This document shows positions 34,963-45,080 of a stretch of 64,000 nucleotides of DNA, piece after piece (positions within the stretch are counted from its first letter, which is position 1; each line of letters begins with the position of its first letter). The notes under the pieces are model-generated. The model ran no database searches. It had not been told where the DNA came from and was given only the letters and a program-made list of their open reading frames with translations. Source of the DNA: Anomaloglossus baeobatrachus (taxonomy: Eukaryota > Chordata > Amphibia > Anura > Aromobatidae); assembly GCF_048569485.1 (NCBI RefSeq), contig NC_134353.1:73779408-73843407 (forward strand), read 5' to 3'. The translations under genes and the position numbers were made by a program.

Positions 34963-37900
34963 AACACCGTGGCCCCCCGGACTGGCGAGACCGATATGTC
35001 GGGGCCCGCCCCATCATCCCCGTGGCTGTGGACGGCATACCAGTGATGGCTCTCTTGGACACTGGATCACAGATAACTACCATCCCGTACACGTTGTACC
35101 AGCGATATTGGGCCACAGACGAGCTGGCGCCTCCAGACAATAGTATAAATTTGATTGCCGCTAATGGACTTCCATTGACCCAGGTGGGGTATAAACAGGT
35201 GGCTATGACAGTGGGGCAAGCTGAACTGCAACACCAGGGTATGATTGTGATCATGAATGAACCGAGTGATCATAACCCGAAAATAGTGCTGGGAACCAAT
35301 GTGATGGAACACTGCATGGCTGATGTGTTGAACCTATTGCAACAGCTAGCCGCCACGGCGGCGGGGAGCCGGCAGAGGGCTGTGCAGCGTGAGATCCGCG
35401 CCCTGATGTACCGCCAGCATGTAAGCTCAACCGGAGGGGAGATTGGTGGAGTGCGAGTGATGGATGTTGCTCCATTGACTGTGCCCCCTAGGAGTGAGAT
35501 GATGATCTGGTGTAGGGCAGCAGTAGGGCCTCAGGGACATGACTACCCTGCGATGATGGAGCCCATGCCTTCCGAGCACTGGCCCACTGTAGTAGCCGCC
35601 CGAGGGGTGGTAGATGTGAAGAAGGGGAGAGTGCCTGTGAGAGTGTTGAACTGTGGGGAGGAAGAAGTCAGGCTCCCCCGGTATGCCACCATTGCCAAGC
35701 TGCTCACCCTGGACCCTCACACTATCCAGGAAGCCAGTCCATCCACACTCCCACCTACCACCAGCACTTCCCCACCCCAGGGGGACACCAAGGAGTGGCA
35801 CCAACAGCTACATGTGGGCACTGATGATACCCCTACACATCACAGGGCAGGGGTACACAGGGTGGTGCAGGAGTACGAACAGGTTTTCAGTAAGCACCCC
35901 CTAGACTTTGGGCAGATCAAGGGGGTCCAACACCACATTCCCACGGGTGAACATCCCCCTATCAAAGAGAGGTATAGACCTATTCCCCCTGCACATTACC
36001 AGTGTGCCAAAGATATGTTAAAGAATATGAAGGAGGCAGGGGTTATTCGGGACAGTTGTAGTCCCTGGGCCGCTCCGTTGGTACTGGTCAAGAAGAAGGA
36101 TGGTACCATGCGGATGTGTGTAGACTACCGGAAGATCAACCAGATAACCCATAAAGATGCCTATCCATTGCCTCGTATTGAAGAATCTTTGGCTGCACTA
36201 AGAACTGCAAACTACTTCTCGACCCTTGACCTCACCAGCGGATACTGGCAAGTGGCCGTGGCCCCAGAGGACCGGGAGAAGACCGCCTTCACCACCCCGA
36301 TGGGGCTCTGCGAATTCAATAGCATGCCGTTTGGGTTGTGCAATGCCCCCGGGACCTTCCAACGGCTGATGGAGTGCTGTCTGGGACATTTAAACTTCGA
36401 GACCGTCCTGCTGTATTTGGATGATGTGATTGTTTATTCCCAGACGTATGAAGCCCATCTGGAACACCTGGCCGAGGTGTTCGCGTCCCTTGCCAAGTAC
36501 GGGATGAAGTTGAAGCCCTCAAAATGCCACCTGCTGAAACCCAGGGTGCAATATCTAGGGCACGTGGTGAGTGCGGATGGTGTCGCCCCCGACCCTGAGA
36601 AGATCACTGCCATCCAAAGCTGGCCGAGGCCCACTACAGTGAGAGAAGTAAGGCAGTTTCTGGGTCTGGTGGGGTACTATCGGCGCTTTATAAAGGGGTA
36701 CACGAAGATGGCCGCCCCCATGCAAGATCTCCTCGTGGGACAGACCAAAGGTGGTAGACCCGTCGGAGCCCCATTGTCGTGGGAGGACAAGCATGAGGAG
36801 TCCTTTTGCCAGTTGAAGGCGGCCCTGACCGGAGTAGAGGTCTTGGCGTACCCTGACTACGAGCGCCCATTCATCCTCCACACGGACGCCAGTAATGTGG
36901 GGCTAGGAGCGGTCCTCTCCCAGGTCCAGGATGGAAAGGAGAAGGTGATCGCCTACACCAGCCGAAAACTCCGACCGACCGAAAGGAACCCTGAGAACTA
37001 TAGCTCTTTCAAGCTCGAGCTACTGGCATTGGTGTGGGCTATCACGGAGCGGTTCCGTCACTATTTGGCGGCAGCAAAATTCACCGCATTCACGGACAAC
37101 AATCCGCTGACTCACCTGGACACGGCCAAGTTGGGCGCGCTGGAGCAGCGGTGGGTAGCCCGGTTAGCCAACTATGATTTCACCATAAAGTACCGAGCTG
37201 GTCGTGTCAACATCAATGCAGATGCACTCTCCCGGATGCCCCATTTGTCAGAAGAGGGGTGCGAGGATGACGACCTCGAGGAGATTGAGTTGCCTGCGTT
37301 TCACCAGCCGCCTCCTGAGAGGGTACAAGTATGTCAGCAAAGGGTGGATCTGGACCCACGGCCCAGTCAAGAGTGGCAGGACGCCCAGGACCAAGCGCCG
37401 GCTGTCCGCCTTGTCAAGACTCTGGTGGAACAAGGCGCCATGGGAATGGACCCTAGCGCTCCGGCCGAAGCCCAACGCTTGTGGAAAGAACGAAAACGGC
37501 TCTACCTACACCAAGGGAGGCTGTGCCGTGAGCTGATCAACCCAAAGACCCATGAGAAAATATGCCAGTTGATCGTTCCTCAAGCTGAGGTCGCTACTGT
37601 CCTGCGGGCATACCATGATGGTGCTGGCCACTTCGGGTGGAAAAAGCTGGAGATGCTGTTGAGGGAGCGGTTCTATTGGAGTGGGATGCGGGAATCGGTG
37701 GAAGCCTGGTGCCGAGAGTGCGGTCCTTGTACACTGAGGAGAAAGGACGAGACTAGCCAGTGGGCACCATTACATCCCATCGTTACCCATCAGCCGCTGG
37801 AACTGGTCGCCCTGGACCATGTCAAGCTCACCCCTAGCCGAAGTGGGTACACCTACGCATTGACCATGGTAGACCACTACTCAAGATTTATGGTGGTAGT

Positions 37901-39008
37901 CCCCGTTAAGGACCTAACTGGTCGAACCGCTGCTCGAGCGTTCCAGGCTTATTTCTGCCGACCCCATGGGTACCCCGAGAAGGTGCTGACAGACCAAGGT
38001 CCGGCTTTTGAAGCAGAAGTGTTTCACGAATTCTGCCAGTTGTACGGCTGCAAGAAGATCCGAACCACTCCGTACCACGCCCAAACCAACGGCATGTGCG
38101 AGAAAATGAATCACTTGGTCCTGGGGCTCCTCAAGACGCTGCCCCTGGAAGAACGGAACTTGTGGCCGGAAAAGTTGCCCGACTTGGTCGACATGTACAA
38201 TAATATCCCGTCCAGCTCGACGAAGTGCACCCCAGCGTATCTGATGAGGGCTCGGCCTGGCCGCCTGCCGGTGGATCTGGAGATGGGGTTGGAGGCCCCG
38301 GAAGCACTCCCTTCAACGGCAGAGTGGGAAAGTCGGAGGAGGGCACAGTACCGGCAAATCCAGGAGTATGTGGAGAAAAACCTCGGTCGAAGTCGAGAAC
38401 AGCAAGAGCACCGGTTCAATCAGAAGGCGCCCGCAGGTCCTTTCCAGCCAGGAGATGTGGTGCTGAAACGGAAGAGAAAAGCCCACAAGCTGGATGATCA
38501 GTGGGAGCAGGTCCCTTACGTCATACAACCCACAGCCTGGGAAGATGGGAAGACCTACCAGATCAGTCGTGACCAAGGGGGCACCCTGGCCACTGTTTCC
38601 CGGGACCATCTAAAAAAATGCCCCCCAGCGTTGAAGGCAGAGGCTGAAGTACCGGTTCCTCCACCCGTGGAGAAGGCAGCAGAGGTAATCCACACTGTAA
38701 TGGGTGACTTCCCAGCAAACTGGCCTACACAGAACGGCGCGGTGATACTTCCAGTGATACTGTTCCCACAACCCGTGGATGAAGAAGTAGTGGAAGCGGT
38801 TAACCGTGAGCCAGAACCAGTGCCAGTGCCCAGGGATGAACCTGTACCCAGCACCCCTATACCTCCGCCTGCCCCACACTATAGCAGGGAGGAGGAACCG
38901 ATTGTTCCTTCTACCCCACTGTCTAGCAACACTGACACCGGGCCCCGAAGGTCCACCCGTTCCAACCTAGGTAGACCCCCACTTAGGTACAGGGAGACCG
39001 TTCTATGA
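34911..39008 (+). CDS. pol: Gypsy pol reading frame (protease, RT, RNase H, integrase)
   Basis: About 1,365 codons. Order: aspartic protease (ALLDTGSQITTIP, near residue 45), reverse transcriptase (WAAPLVLVKKKDGTMRMCVD, TLDLTSGYWQVAV, catalytic YLDDVIVYS near residue 505), RNase H (ILHTDASNVGLGAVLSQ, FTDNNPLTHLD), integrase zinc-binding region (HFGWKKLEMLLRERFYWSGM ... CRECGPC) and the integrase core (VALDHVKLTPSRSGYTYAL, LTDQGPAFEAEVFHEFC, TTPYHAQTNGMCEKMN). The order protease-RT-RNase H-integrase places it in Ty3/Gypsy rather than Copia. The C-terminal ~180 residues are proline-rich with no chromodomain that I can recognise. It likely depends on frameshifting from gag. Confidence 0.95.
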   Translation: MPVKRATPGAPGQSSGVEHRGPPDWRDRYVGARPIIPVAVDGIPVMALLDTGSQITTIPYTLYQRYWATDELAPPDNSINLIAANGLPLTQVGYKQVAMTVGQAELQHQGMIVIMNEPSDHNPKIVLGTNVMEHCMADVLNLLQQLAATAAGSRQRAVQREIRALMYRQHVSSTGGEIGGVRVMDVAPLTVPPRSEMMIWCRAAVGPQGHDYPAMMEPMPSEHWPTVVAARGVVDVKKGRVPVRVLNCGEEEVRLPRYATIAKLLTLDPHTIQEASPSTLPPTTSTSPPQGDTKEWHQQLHVGTDDTPTHHRAGVHRVVQEYEQVFSKHPLDFGQIKGVQHHIPTGEHPPIKERYRPIPPAHYQCAKDMLKNMKEAGVIRDSCSPWAAPLVLVKKKDGTMRMCVDYRKINQITHKDAYPLPRIEESLAALRTANYFSTLDLTSGYWQVAVAPEDREKTAFTTPMGLCEFNSMPFGLCNAPGTFQRLMECCLGHLNFETVLLYLDDVIVYSQTYEAHLEHLAEVFASLAKYGMKLKPSKCHLLKPRVQYLGHVVSADGVAPDPEKITAIQSWPRPTTVREVRQFLGLVGYYRRFIKGYTKMAAPMQDLLVGQTKGGRPVGAPLSWEDKHEESFCQLKAALTGVEVLAYPDYERPFILHTDASNVGLGAVLSQVQDGKEKVIAYTSRKLRPTERNPENYSSFKLELLALVWAITERFRHYLAAAKFTAFTDNNPLTHLDTAKLGALEQRWVARLANYDFTIKYRAGRVNINADALSRMPHLSEEGCEDDDLEEIELPAFHQPPPERVQVCQQRVDLDPRPSQEWQDAQDQAPAVRLVKTLVEQGAMGMDPSAPAEAQRLWKERKRLYLHQGRLCRELINPKTHEKICQLIVPQAEVATVLRAYHDGAGHFGWKKLEMLLRERFYWSGMRESVEAWCRECGPCTLRRKDETSQWAPLHPIVTHQPLELVALDHVKLTPSRSGYTYALTMVDHYSRFMVVVPVKDLTGRTAARAFQAYFCRPHGYPEKVLTDQGPAFEAEVFHEFCQLYGCKKIRTTPYHAQTNGMCEKMNHLVLGLLKTLPLEERNLWPEKLPDLVDMYNNIPSSSTKCTPAYLMRARPGRLPVDLEMGLEAPEALPSTAEWESRRRAQYRQIQEYVEKNLGRSREQQEHRFNQKAPAGPFQPGDVVLKRKRKAHKLDDQWEQVPYVIQPTAWEDGKTYQISRDQGGTLATVSRDHLKKCPPALKAEAEVPVPPPVEKAAEVIHTVMGDFPANWPTQNGAVILPVILFPQPVDEEVVEAVNREPEPVPVPRDEPVPSTPIPPPAPHYSREEEPIVPSTPLSSNTDTGPRRSTRSNLGRPPLRYRETVL

Positions 39009-39662
39009 GAAAAAGGGGTCCGCAAATGTAAAAGAGTGTTGTGTGTCTGTTGAAAAAGTTTGAAAATTTGCCAAAGTTGAAAGATGATGAAAAATGATTA
39101 TCCGAGTTTTCACCTGATTCACCGTGTGATTTGCAACCGGCTGGAGCCGGCACCGTTGTCCCCGTGGGGACCGTTTAAAGTTTAAAAATGCATGGGAACT
39201 AGCCATGGACAAGCCCGTGAACTCTGCAGGGCAACCACAAACGTTAGTGGCTTGTAAATATGTTGGGTACCGTTACCGTTTCCGCAGGCCGCCTCCGGAG
39301 AGGCAGGTTGGAGGGAGGGCCCTGAGCAGAGCAGGCCAGGGCCCAGCCACCAAAGGAACCGGTGGCTACCCTCTGGAGGGGAAGGACAGATCCCGCTCGG
39401 GTACCGTGTGCTGGACTGTGGGTCAAGGGGTGCTGCCTGGGTTTTAGGGGCAGCATCAGGGCCAGGTTACTTGGGTGGGAGAGAGCGGAAACCGTGACCG
39501 TATACCGTTGAAACGTTAAAAGTAAATGTGCCTCCCGTCTTGGGAAGAAGTTATAAAAATGTCATTTATGTTATGTTTAACCCTGTTATCCCCTTTTTTC
39601 AGAAAAATAAAACCGGTGTAGGACGGCAGCCCGCGGACGGTCTGCGTTTTGCTAAGGGGGAA
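39009..39662 (+). other. Gypsy 3' untranslated region with polypurine tract
   Basis: About 650 bp without a usable ORF. It ends in GCTAAGGGGGAA immediately before the right LTR; this purine run is the expected plus-strand primer. Confidence 0.75.
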
Positions 39663-40937
39663 TGTGTCGCCCTGGGCAAGCCAGGGGACACAGGTCACAC
39701 ACCACCACACCCCACATCCCAGGTAGGCACACCTAAGCTGAACCAAAAATCCTTGTTGCCTTCCTCCAGGAGTCTGTTGATGCACACCAGGGGGTGGGCC
39801 AGGCGGTTGGCTCCGCCCACCAAGGAGCTCACAGCTCTGGAGGCAGGTAGTGTCAGGCAGAAAGCTCAGGGAGGAGCAGGAGTCTAGTCAGGGAGGAGGA
39901 AGTGGAAGGAGTGAGGAGTAGCCCAGGCAGGGGCTAGAGTAAACAACTAAGAAGTGAAAGTGGAGGAAAGAAAAGGAGTAAAGGAGGAAAGCAAGAAGTG
40001 GTGACAGAGCAGAGAGTGTGCAAAGCCTGAGAGCCCAGCTGTGTGTAGGGCTAGAACAGCAAGGTCAGCGACGGCGGTGACTGTCTGGAGGGGGACCGTT
40101 TGGAAGTTCCTGGAAGGACCCCGTTGGCTGTGTGCCCGGTGGTCTGGAGCAGTGTTCCGAAAGACAGTCAGCACCAGGGCAGGGGCCTCTCGGACCCCGG
40201 CAAGGCTAGGAGTCGCCAAATTTGCCGAATCTGTCAGTGAAGGGGACGTAGATTCCCCCAACAACCAAGTCCCGATTGAAGGCAACAGTCCAACCTGTAC
40301 AACAGAGGCACCGCCACCGCCAGGGCACCAGTCTCTGAGGGCCAGCGCCTGCGGGCAAAGTGTAGTGCTCCTCCGGCCCAGCTTGAAGCCGGGGAGCGGG
40401 TTACCGGTGGGGACCCATCGCAACCATCCGTACATACAGGTGCAAGGAAGAGGGACATCACCGTCACCTACCGGGGAAGCAAAGCAGCCGTCTGTGGGAC
40501 CGTCCTACCAGCCGTTTGGTTTACCATACAAACTGTGTCCAAGTCTCAGGCTGAGTGAGTACCATAGTGCCGCAAGGCACAGCGCTGCCCCCGCGTCCCT
40601 GCGCCCACCAGGCCCTGCACCTCACAAGCCATCACCGGGCCCCGGGATCACCAACCCCTACCCATGGAGGGGCAACATAACACATGGCTGCTCCCCATCA
40701 CCATCCCCGGGATCCCCGCATTGAGCAGCGGTGGTGCTACACATCACCACAACCGTGGGTGGCGTCACGGACATTATCCCAACACCCCAAACAACCCCCC
40801 TTTCACTCACGGGCGAGGAGTGCCGCTCGAGAAACCCCGGGATCCGGCCCACCGCTCGAGCCACCACTGAGCAGCTGCCGGACCCGAGCAGAAGGGGGGA
40901 GCGCGGTGTGCTGACACCCTCCTCCCCGCCCGCGACA
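39663..40937 (+). repeat. 3' LTR of the Gypsy element
   Basis: Same termini and same 1,275 bp length as the 5' LTR. Followed by CAAG, the second copy of the target duplication. Confidence 0.95.
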
Positions 40938-41047
40938 CAAGCATAAGGTTCCCGAGCAGAGGGTTGTAGGCTTCCGTATTATGGCCATAATACCAACTAA
41001 AACCTCATATTTGATTGTACAGGATGCAGCCAGGCCCCTTTCTGTTA

Positions 41048-41553
41048 GGCCGGGGCCACACGGGGCACTACCGCGATGCTCGCATGACACTCGGCTCGTG
41101 CTGGCAGCACAGCAGAGCCGAGTGTCATGCGAGTATCCCTGTGACTGCGGTCCGACCGTGCGAGCGGACCACAGCTGCAGGGGGCGGACCAGCACTGAGG
41201 AGGGGCGGGCCAGCGCTGCGGAGGGGCGGGCCGGCACGGAGGAAGAGAGGGAGGGCTTTCTCTCCCTCTCTCCTCCGTAGCCAGCTATTGCGATTCTCGC
41301 TCTGCACGCGCGGTACACCGGTGTACTGTGAGTGCAGTGCGATTTTTCTCTCGCCCCATTCACTTGAATGGGTGTTAGAGAAATGAGTCTCGCATTACAG
41401 TCGCAGCATGCTGCGATTGTTTTCTCGGTCCAATTAGGGCTGAGAAAATAATCGCTCATGTGCGCTGACACACAGGCTAGAATTGGTCCGAGTGGAATGC
41501 GATATTTTATCGCACTCCACTCGCACCGATTTTCTCGCCATGTGGCTTAGGCC
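41048..41553. mobile_element. Harbinger-like MITE (506 bp), TTA target duplication
   Basis: Inverted ends GGCCGGGGCCACACGG and CCATGTGGCTTAGGCC, flanked by TTA (41,045-41,047 and 41,554-41,556). The interior has inverted words ACACTCGGCTCG/CGAGTGTCAT and TCTCGC-rich stretches. It is inserted in the central part of the foldback element. No ORF. Confidence 0.7.
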
Positions 41554-41624
41554 TTAGGCCTTGCATATTAGAGTTTCTGTCCCTGTATGGTGCACAGATG
41601 GAGTACGGCTTGGCAGCCCGCCTG

Positions 41625-41807
41625 ATCTAATAGTATGGGCGTCATCTAATAGGCTGCGGGTTTGTGACTGTGTTATCTGCATGTGTGAACAGCGCTCTAT
41701 GCAAGCCACTAGTGTGCAGTTTTATCATCCAGCAATCTCCCCCCTCCATGTTTTGGAAGTGTGTGTGTGATGCCTCCACTAGTGGGGGCTTAGCTGCATC
41801 CTGCTAG
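41625..41807 (-). repeat. right arm of the foldback element, inner part
   Basis: Reverse complement of 32,196-32,409: GATCTAATAGTATGGGCG, AATAGGCTGCGGG, GAACAGCGCTCTATGCAAGC, GCTGCATCCTGCTAG. The arm is cut at CTAG by LTR B3 and continues at 50,701. Confidence 0.8.
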
Positions 41808-43504
41808 TGTGGCGCCCCTGAGGCTTCCGTCGCCACAGGAACATTGCACCCCAGCCAGAGGTGTGATGTCCTATCCTGGGTAAGGAAAGGAGTAAACGCC
41901 GGGTCCACAGGCAAATTCACACTACACCCATTGTTAGGTACACACAGGGACCAGGGACAGTGGCAGCTACCCTCCCATGCTGCATGCTGGGAGGGGCCGT
42001 AAGACCCATCCCTTCTCCCATAGGGTGAGAGCTTAGCAACTGGGTGGGTGGGAGGAGCCAGCCGAGTGTAGAGTAGACAAGGAAGGTCAAGAGTAGTGAG
42101 TTAGAGAGAAAGAGTCTGAAGGAAGGAGAGTGAGAGTCTGCAGGAGGCAGAGGAGAGAGCTGAGAGAAGTGCTCTAGTCAGTCAGGAGCAAGAAAGAGAA
42201 AGTGACGCTTCCTGGTGAAGACCCTGGGGCCCAGTAGGTCCAGGTGACACCAAGTAGAGAACAGAAGGGATTCCAGGGCCACAGACAGCTTTCAGGCTCG
42301 TGGCCTGTTCCACAGAAACATCGGTGGAGGGATCAAGCTGCACACAGGGGACGGTCCCTAGAAACTGGAGGAGGAAAAGTCATCTCCAAAAGTAAAAACC
42401 AAGGCCCAGGGAAGTTGCAAACTCCCCGGGCCACAGCCCACAGCAGAACCTCTGGAAAGGGGGTAAAATTACTGTAACGGGGGCAGGGGGCGCCTCGGGG
42501 GGTGTAGTCGCGGTCTCCCGCCTAGGGGGCGGCATGCTGACCCCCGGCCCGGCCGTCACTGTTAGATCAGAGGTGGTGTTTGTGGGGCAGAGTGTAGGTG
42601 GCAGGGACACTTCCATGTGGGCAATTTGCTTCTCGGTGACACCTTTTTCTCTCAGCTCACAGACCTCTTCACTACTCCCAGGAAACAGCCACAGACAGGC
42701 AGTTGATGAACCAAGAAACATTATTGAGCACAACTTCCGCTCTTCTTTACACCTTTCAGCATCAAGTCACTTTGGTTTACAGGTTAAACTTCTTGCTGAC
42801 GGTTTCCTCTTTCCCCGGTAACTTTCCCTCGCCTGCAGGGGACATGCGTTAACCCCCTAGTAGCTGTACTCTGGACCCTGTTTCACTGTAGGGCAGATCT
42901 AGCACACTCTACCGGCTCCGGATAAGTTCTCACCTCTCCACTTCTTTGCCGGGGAACTACTTCACTTGTTTTCTACGGGCGTTCCCATTTACCATCACTT
43001 CTTTGTCAGGGCACTACCCTTCGCCTGCAGGGGCCACTTGTTATCCCCCTGATAGCTGCACTGCACTGTAGTACACACTACCGGCTTTGGGACTAGTCTT
43101 GACTAGTGATGAGCGAGCATGCTTGTCACTACTCGGTACTCGCACGAGTATCACTGTACTCGGGCTGCTCGGCGGGGACCGAGTAATCTCGCGATACTCG
43201 TGCTTTACTCGTGGTCTTCATTTCTGCATGTTGGCGCTCTTTTGAGAGCCAGCCCTCATGCAGGGATTGGCTGGCAGACCACTGCAATGCCACAGCCCTG
43301 TTAGTTGTGGAATTGCAGTGATTGGCCGGCCTGCACAGCGTCACCGAGCCTTTATATCGGCCGGCGCGCTGTGCTCTGCTCACAGCTATTCTGACAGTGA
43401 GTGTAGGGAGAGTGTCGCTGATTCAGGGAAAGCTTTGCGGCCCTTTATAGCTTTTTCAGTTGCAGGGCTGCAAACAGTGTGACCAAAAGTCCTTCTCAGG
43501 ACTA

Positions 43505-43700
43505 TTCTAGTTGTATACAGGCAGGCAGGGTATAGCCAGGTCGGAGTACAGTAGCAGAGTCCTTCTCAGGACTATTGTTGCTATATACAGGCAGGGTATA
43601 GCCAGGTCTGAATACAGGCTAGTGACCAAAAGAGTCCTTGTCAGGACTATTGTAGCAGTATACAGGCAGGCAGGCAGGCAGGGTAGTGGTGACCGTATAC
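43505..43700. repeat. ~60-75 bp imperfect repeats in the hAT left region
   Basis: Three units, each with GTATACAGGCAGG or a close variant, AGGGTATAGCCAGGTC and GAGTCCTT(C/G)TCAGGACTAT. The last word is itself a small palindrome (CCTTCTCAGGA). They lie between the terminus and the 188-bp array. Confidence 0.75.
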
Positions 43701-43779
43701 CAGCCTTCATATCTGGGGCTGGTGTACACAGTGTAAAACAGTCCAGATAGTGTCTGACTTGTCTGTACTGTAATTGTCG

Positions 43780-45010
43780 CTCCCCAAAAAAACCTGTTAG
43801 TAGGTTATTATTGCGTCCGTGCTTGGTTTTTAAAACCGCACGTGTGTGCCTGTTGGTGGCAGCGTACAGGTGCACTGGTGTGCGTTTACCAAACTATTAT
43901 ATAACGCACAAGTGTAGTGTATAATACACGTCAGTCAGCAGTGGCTGATAGTGTCAGAGTTCTTAATTTTTGCTCCTAAAACCTGTGTTAGGTTATTATT
44001 GCGTCCGTGCTTGGTTTTTAAAACCGCACGTGTGTGCCTGTTGGTGGCAGCGTACAGGTGCACTGGTGTGCGTTTACCAAACTATTATATAACGCACAAG
44101 TGTAGTGTATAATACACGTCAGTCAGCAGTGGCTGATAGTGTCAGAGTTCTTAATTTTTGCTCCTAAAACCTGTGTTAGGTTATTATTGCGTCCGTGCTT
44201 GGTTTTTAAAACCGCACGTGTGTGCCTGTTGGTGGCAGCGTACAGGTGCACTGGTGTGCGTTTACCAAACTATTATATAACGCACAAGTGTAGTGTATAA
44301 TACACGTCAGTCAGCAGTGGCTGATAGTGTCAGAGTTCTTAATTTTTGCTCCTAAAACCTGTGTTAGGTTATTATTGCGTCCGTGCTTGGTTTTTAAAAC
44401 CGCACGTGTGTGCCTGTTGGTGGCAGCGTACAGGTGCACTGGTGTGCGTTTACCAAACTATTATATAACGCACAAGTGTAGTGTATAATACACGTCAGTC
44501 AGCAGTGGCTGATAGTGTCAGAGTTCTTAATTTTTGCTCCTAAAACCTGTGTTAGGTTATTATTGCGTCCGTGCTTGGTTTTTAAAACCGCACGTGTGTG
44601 CCTGTTGGTGGCAGCGTACAGGTGCACTGGTGTGCGTTTACCAAACTATTATATAACGCACAAGTGTAGTGTATAATACACGTCAGTCAGCAGTGGCTGA
44701 TAGTGTCAGAGTTCTTAATTTTTGCTCCTAAAACCTGTGTTAGGTTATTATTGCGTCCGTGCTTGGTTTTTAAAACCGCACGTGTGTGCCTGTTGGTGGC
44801 AGCGTACAGGTGCACTGGTGTGCGTTTACCAAACTATTATATAACGCACAAGTGTAGTGTATAATACACGTCAGTCAGCAGTGGCTCATAGTGTCAGAGT
44901 TCTTAATTTTTGCTCCTAAAACCTGTGTTAGGTTATTATTGCGTCCGTGCTTGGTTTTTAAAACCGCACGTGTGTGCCTGTCGGTGGCAGCGTACAGGTG
45001 CACTTGTGTG
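43780..45010 (+). repeat. 188-bp tandem array upstream of the hAT transposase
   Basis: GGTTATTATTGCGTCCGTGC starts units at 43,803, 43,991, 44,179, 44,367, 44,555, 44,743 and 44,931, an exact 188 bp spacing. Six full units and a seventh partial one precede the ORF by about 70 bp. The complete units are virtually identical; I saw one base change (GGCTCATAG) in the sixth. Each has CCGCACGTGTGTGCC, which includes a CACGTG E-box, ACTATTATATAACGCAC, a TATA-like stretch, and AATACACGTCAGTCAGCAG. Repeated promoter or transposase-binding modules are a reasonable inference. Confidence 0.95.
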
Positions 45011-45080
45011 CAATTTCCAGAAACTTTGATATAACGCACAAGTAGTGAATATACACGTCAGCAGTGCACAGCATTGCAAA

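Larger units (their letters stand above)
32433..40937 (+). mobile_element. complete-looking Ty3/Gypsy LTR retrotransposon (8.5 kb)
   Basis: Two 1,275 bp LTRs (32,433-33,707 and 39,663-40,937) bound gag and pol reading frames. The flanking duplication is CAAG (32,429-32,432 and 40,938-40,941). A primer-binding site follows the left LTR and a purine tract precedes the right one. I count about 8 substitutions between the LTRs, about 0.6%, implying an insertion roughly one to a few million years old under typical vertebrate rates (inference). There is no envelope gene: about 650 bp of non-coding sequence lies between pol and the right LTR. It looks whole. It sits between the arms of a foldback element. 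Confidence 0.95.

Noticed and set aside
45045-45080. Start of the hAT transposase at 45,045
   Set aside because: The codon there is GTG; the first ATG in frame is at 45,081.
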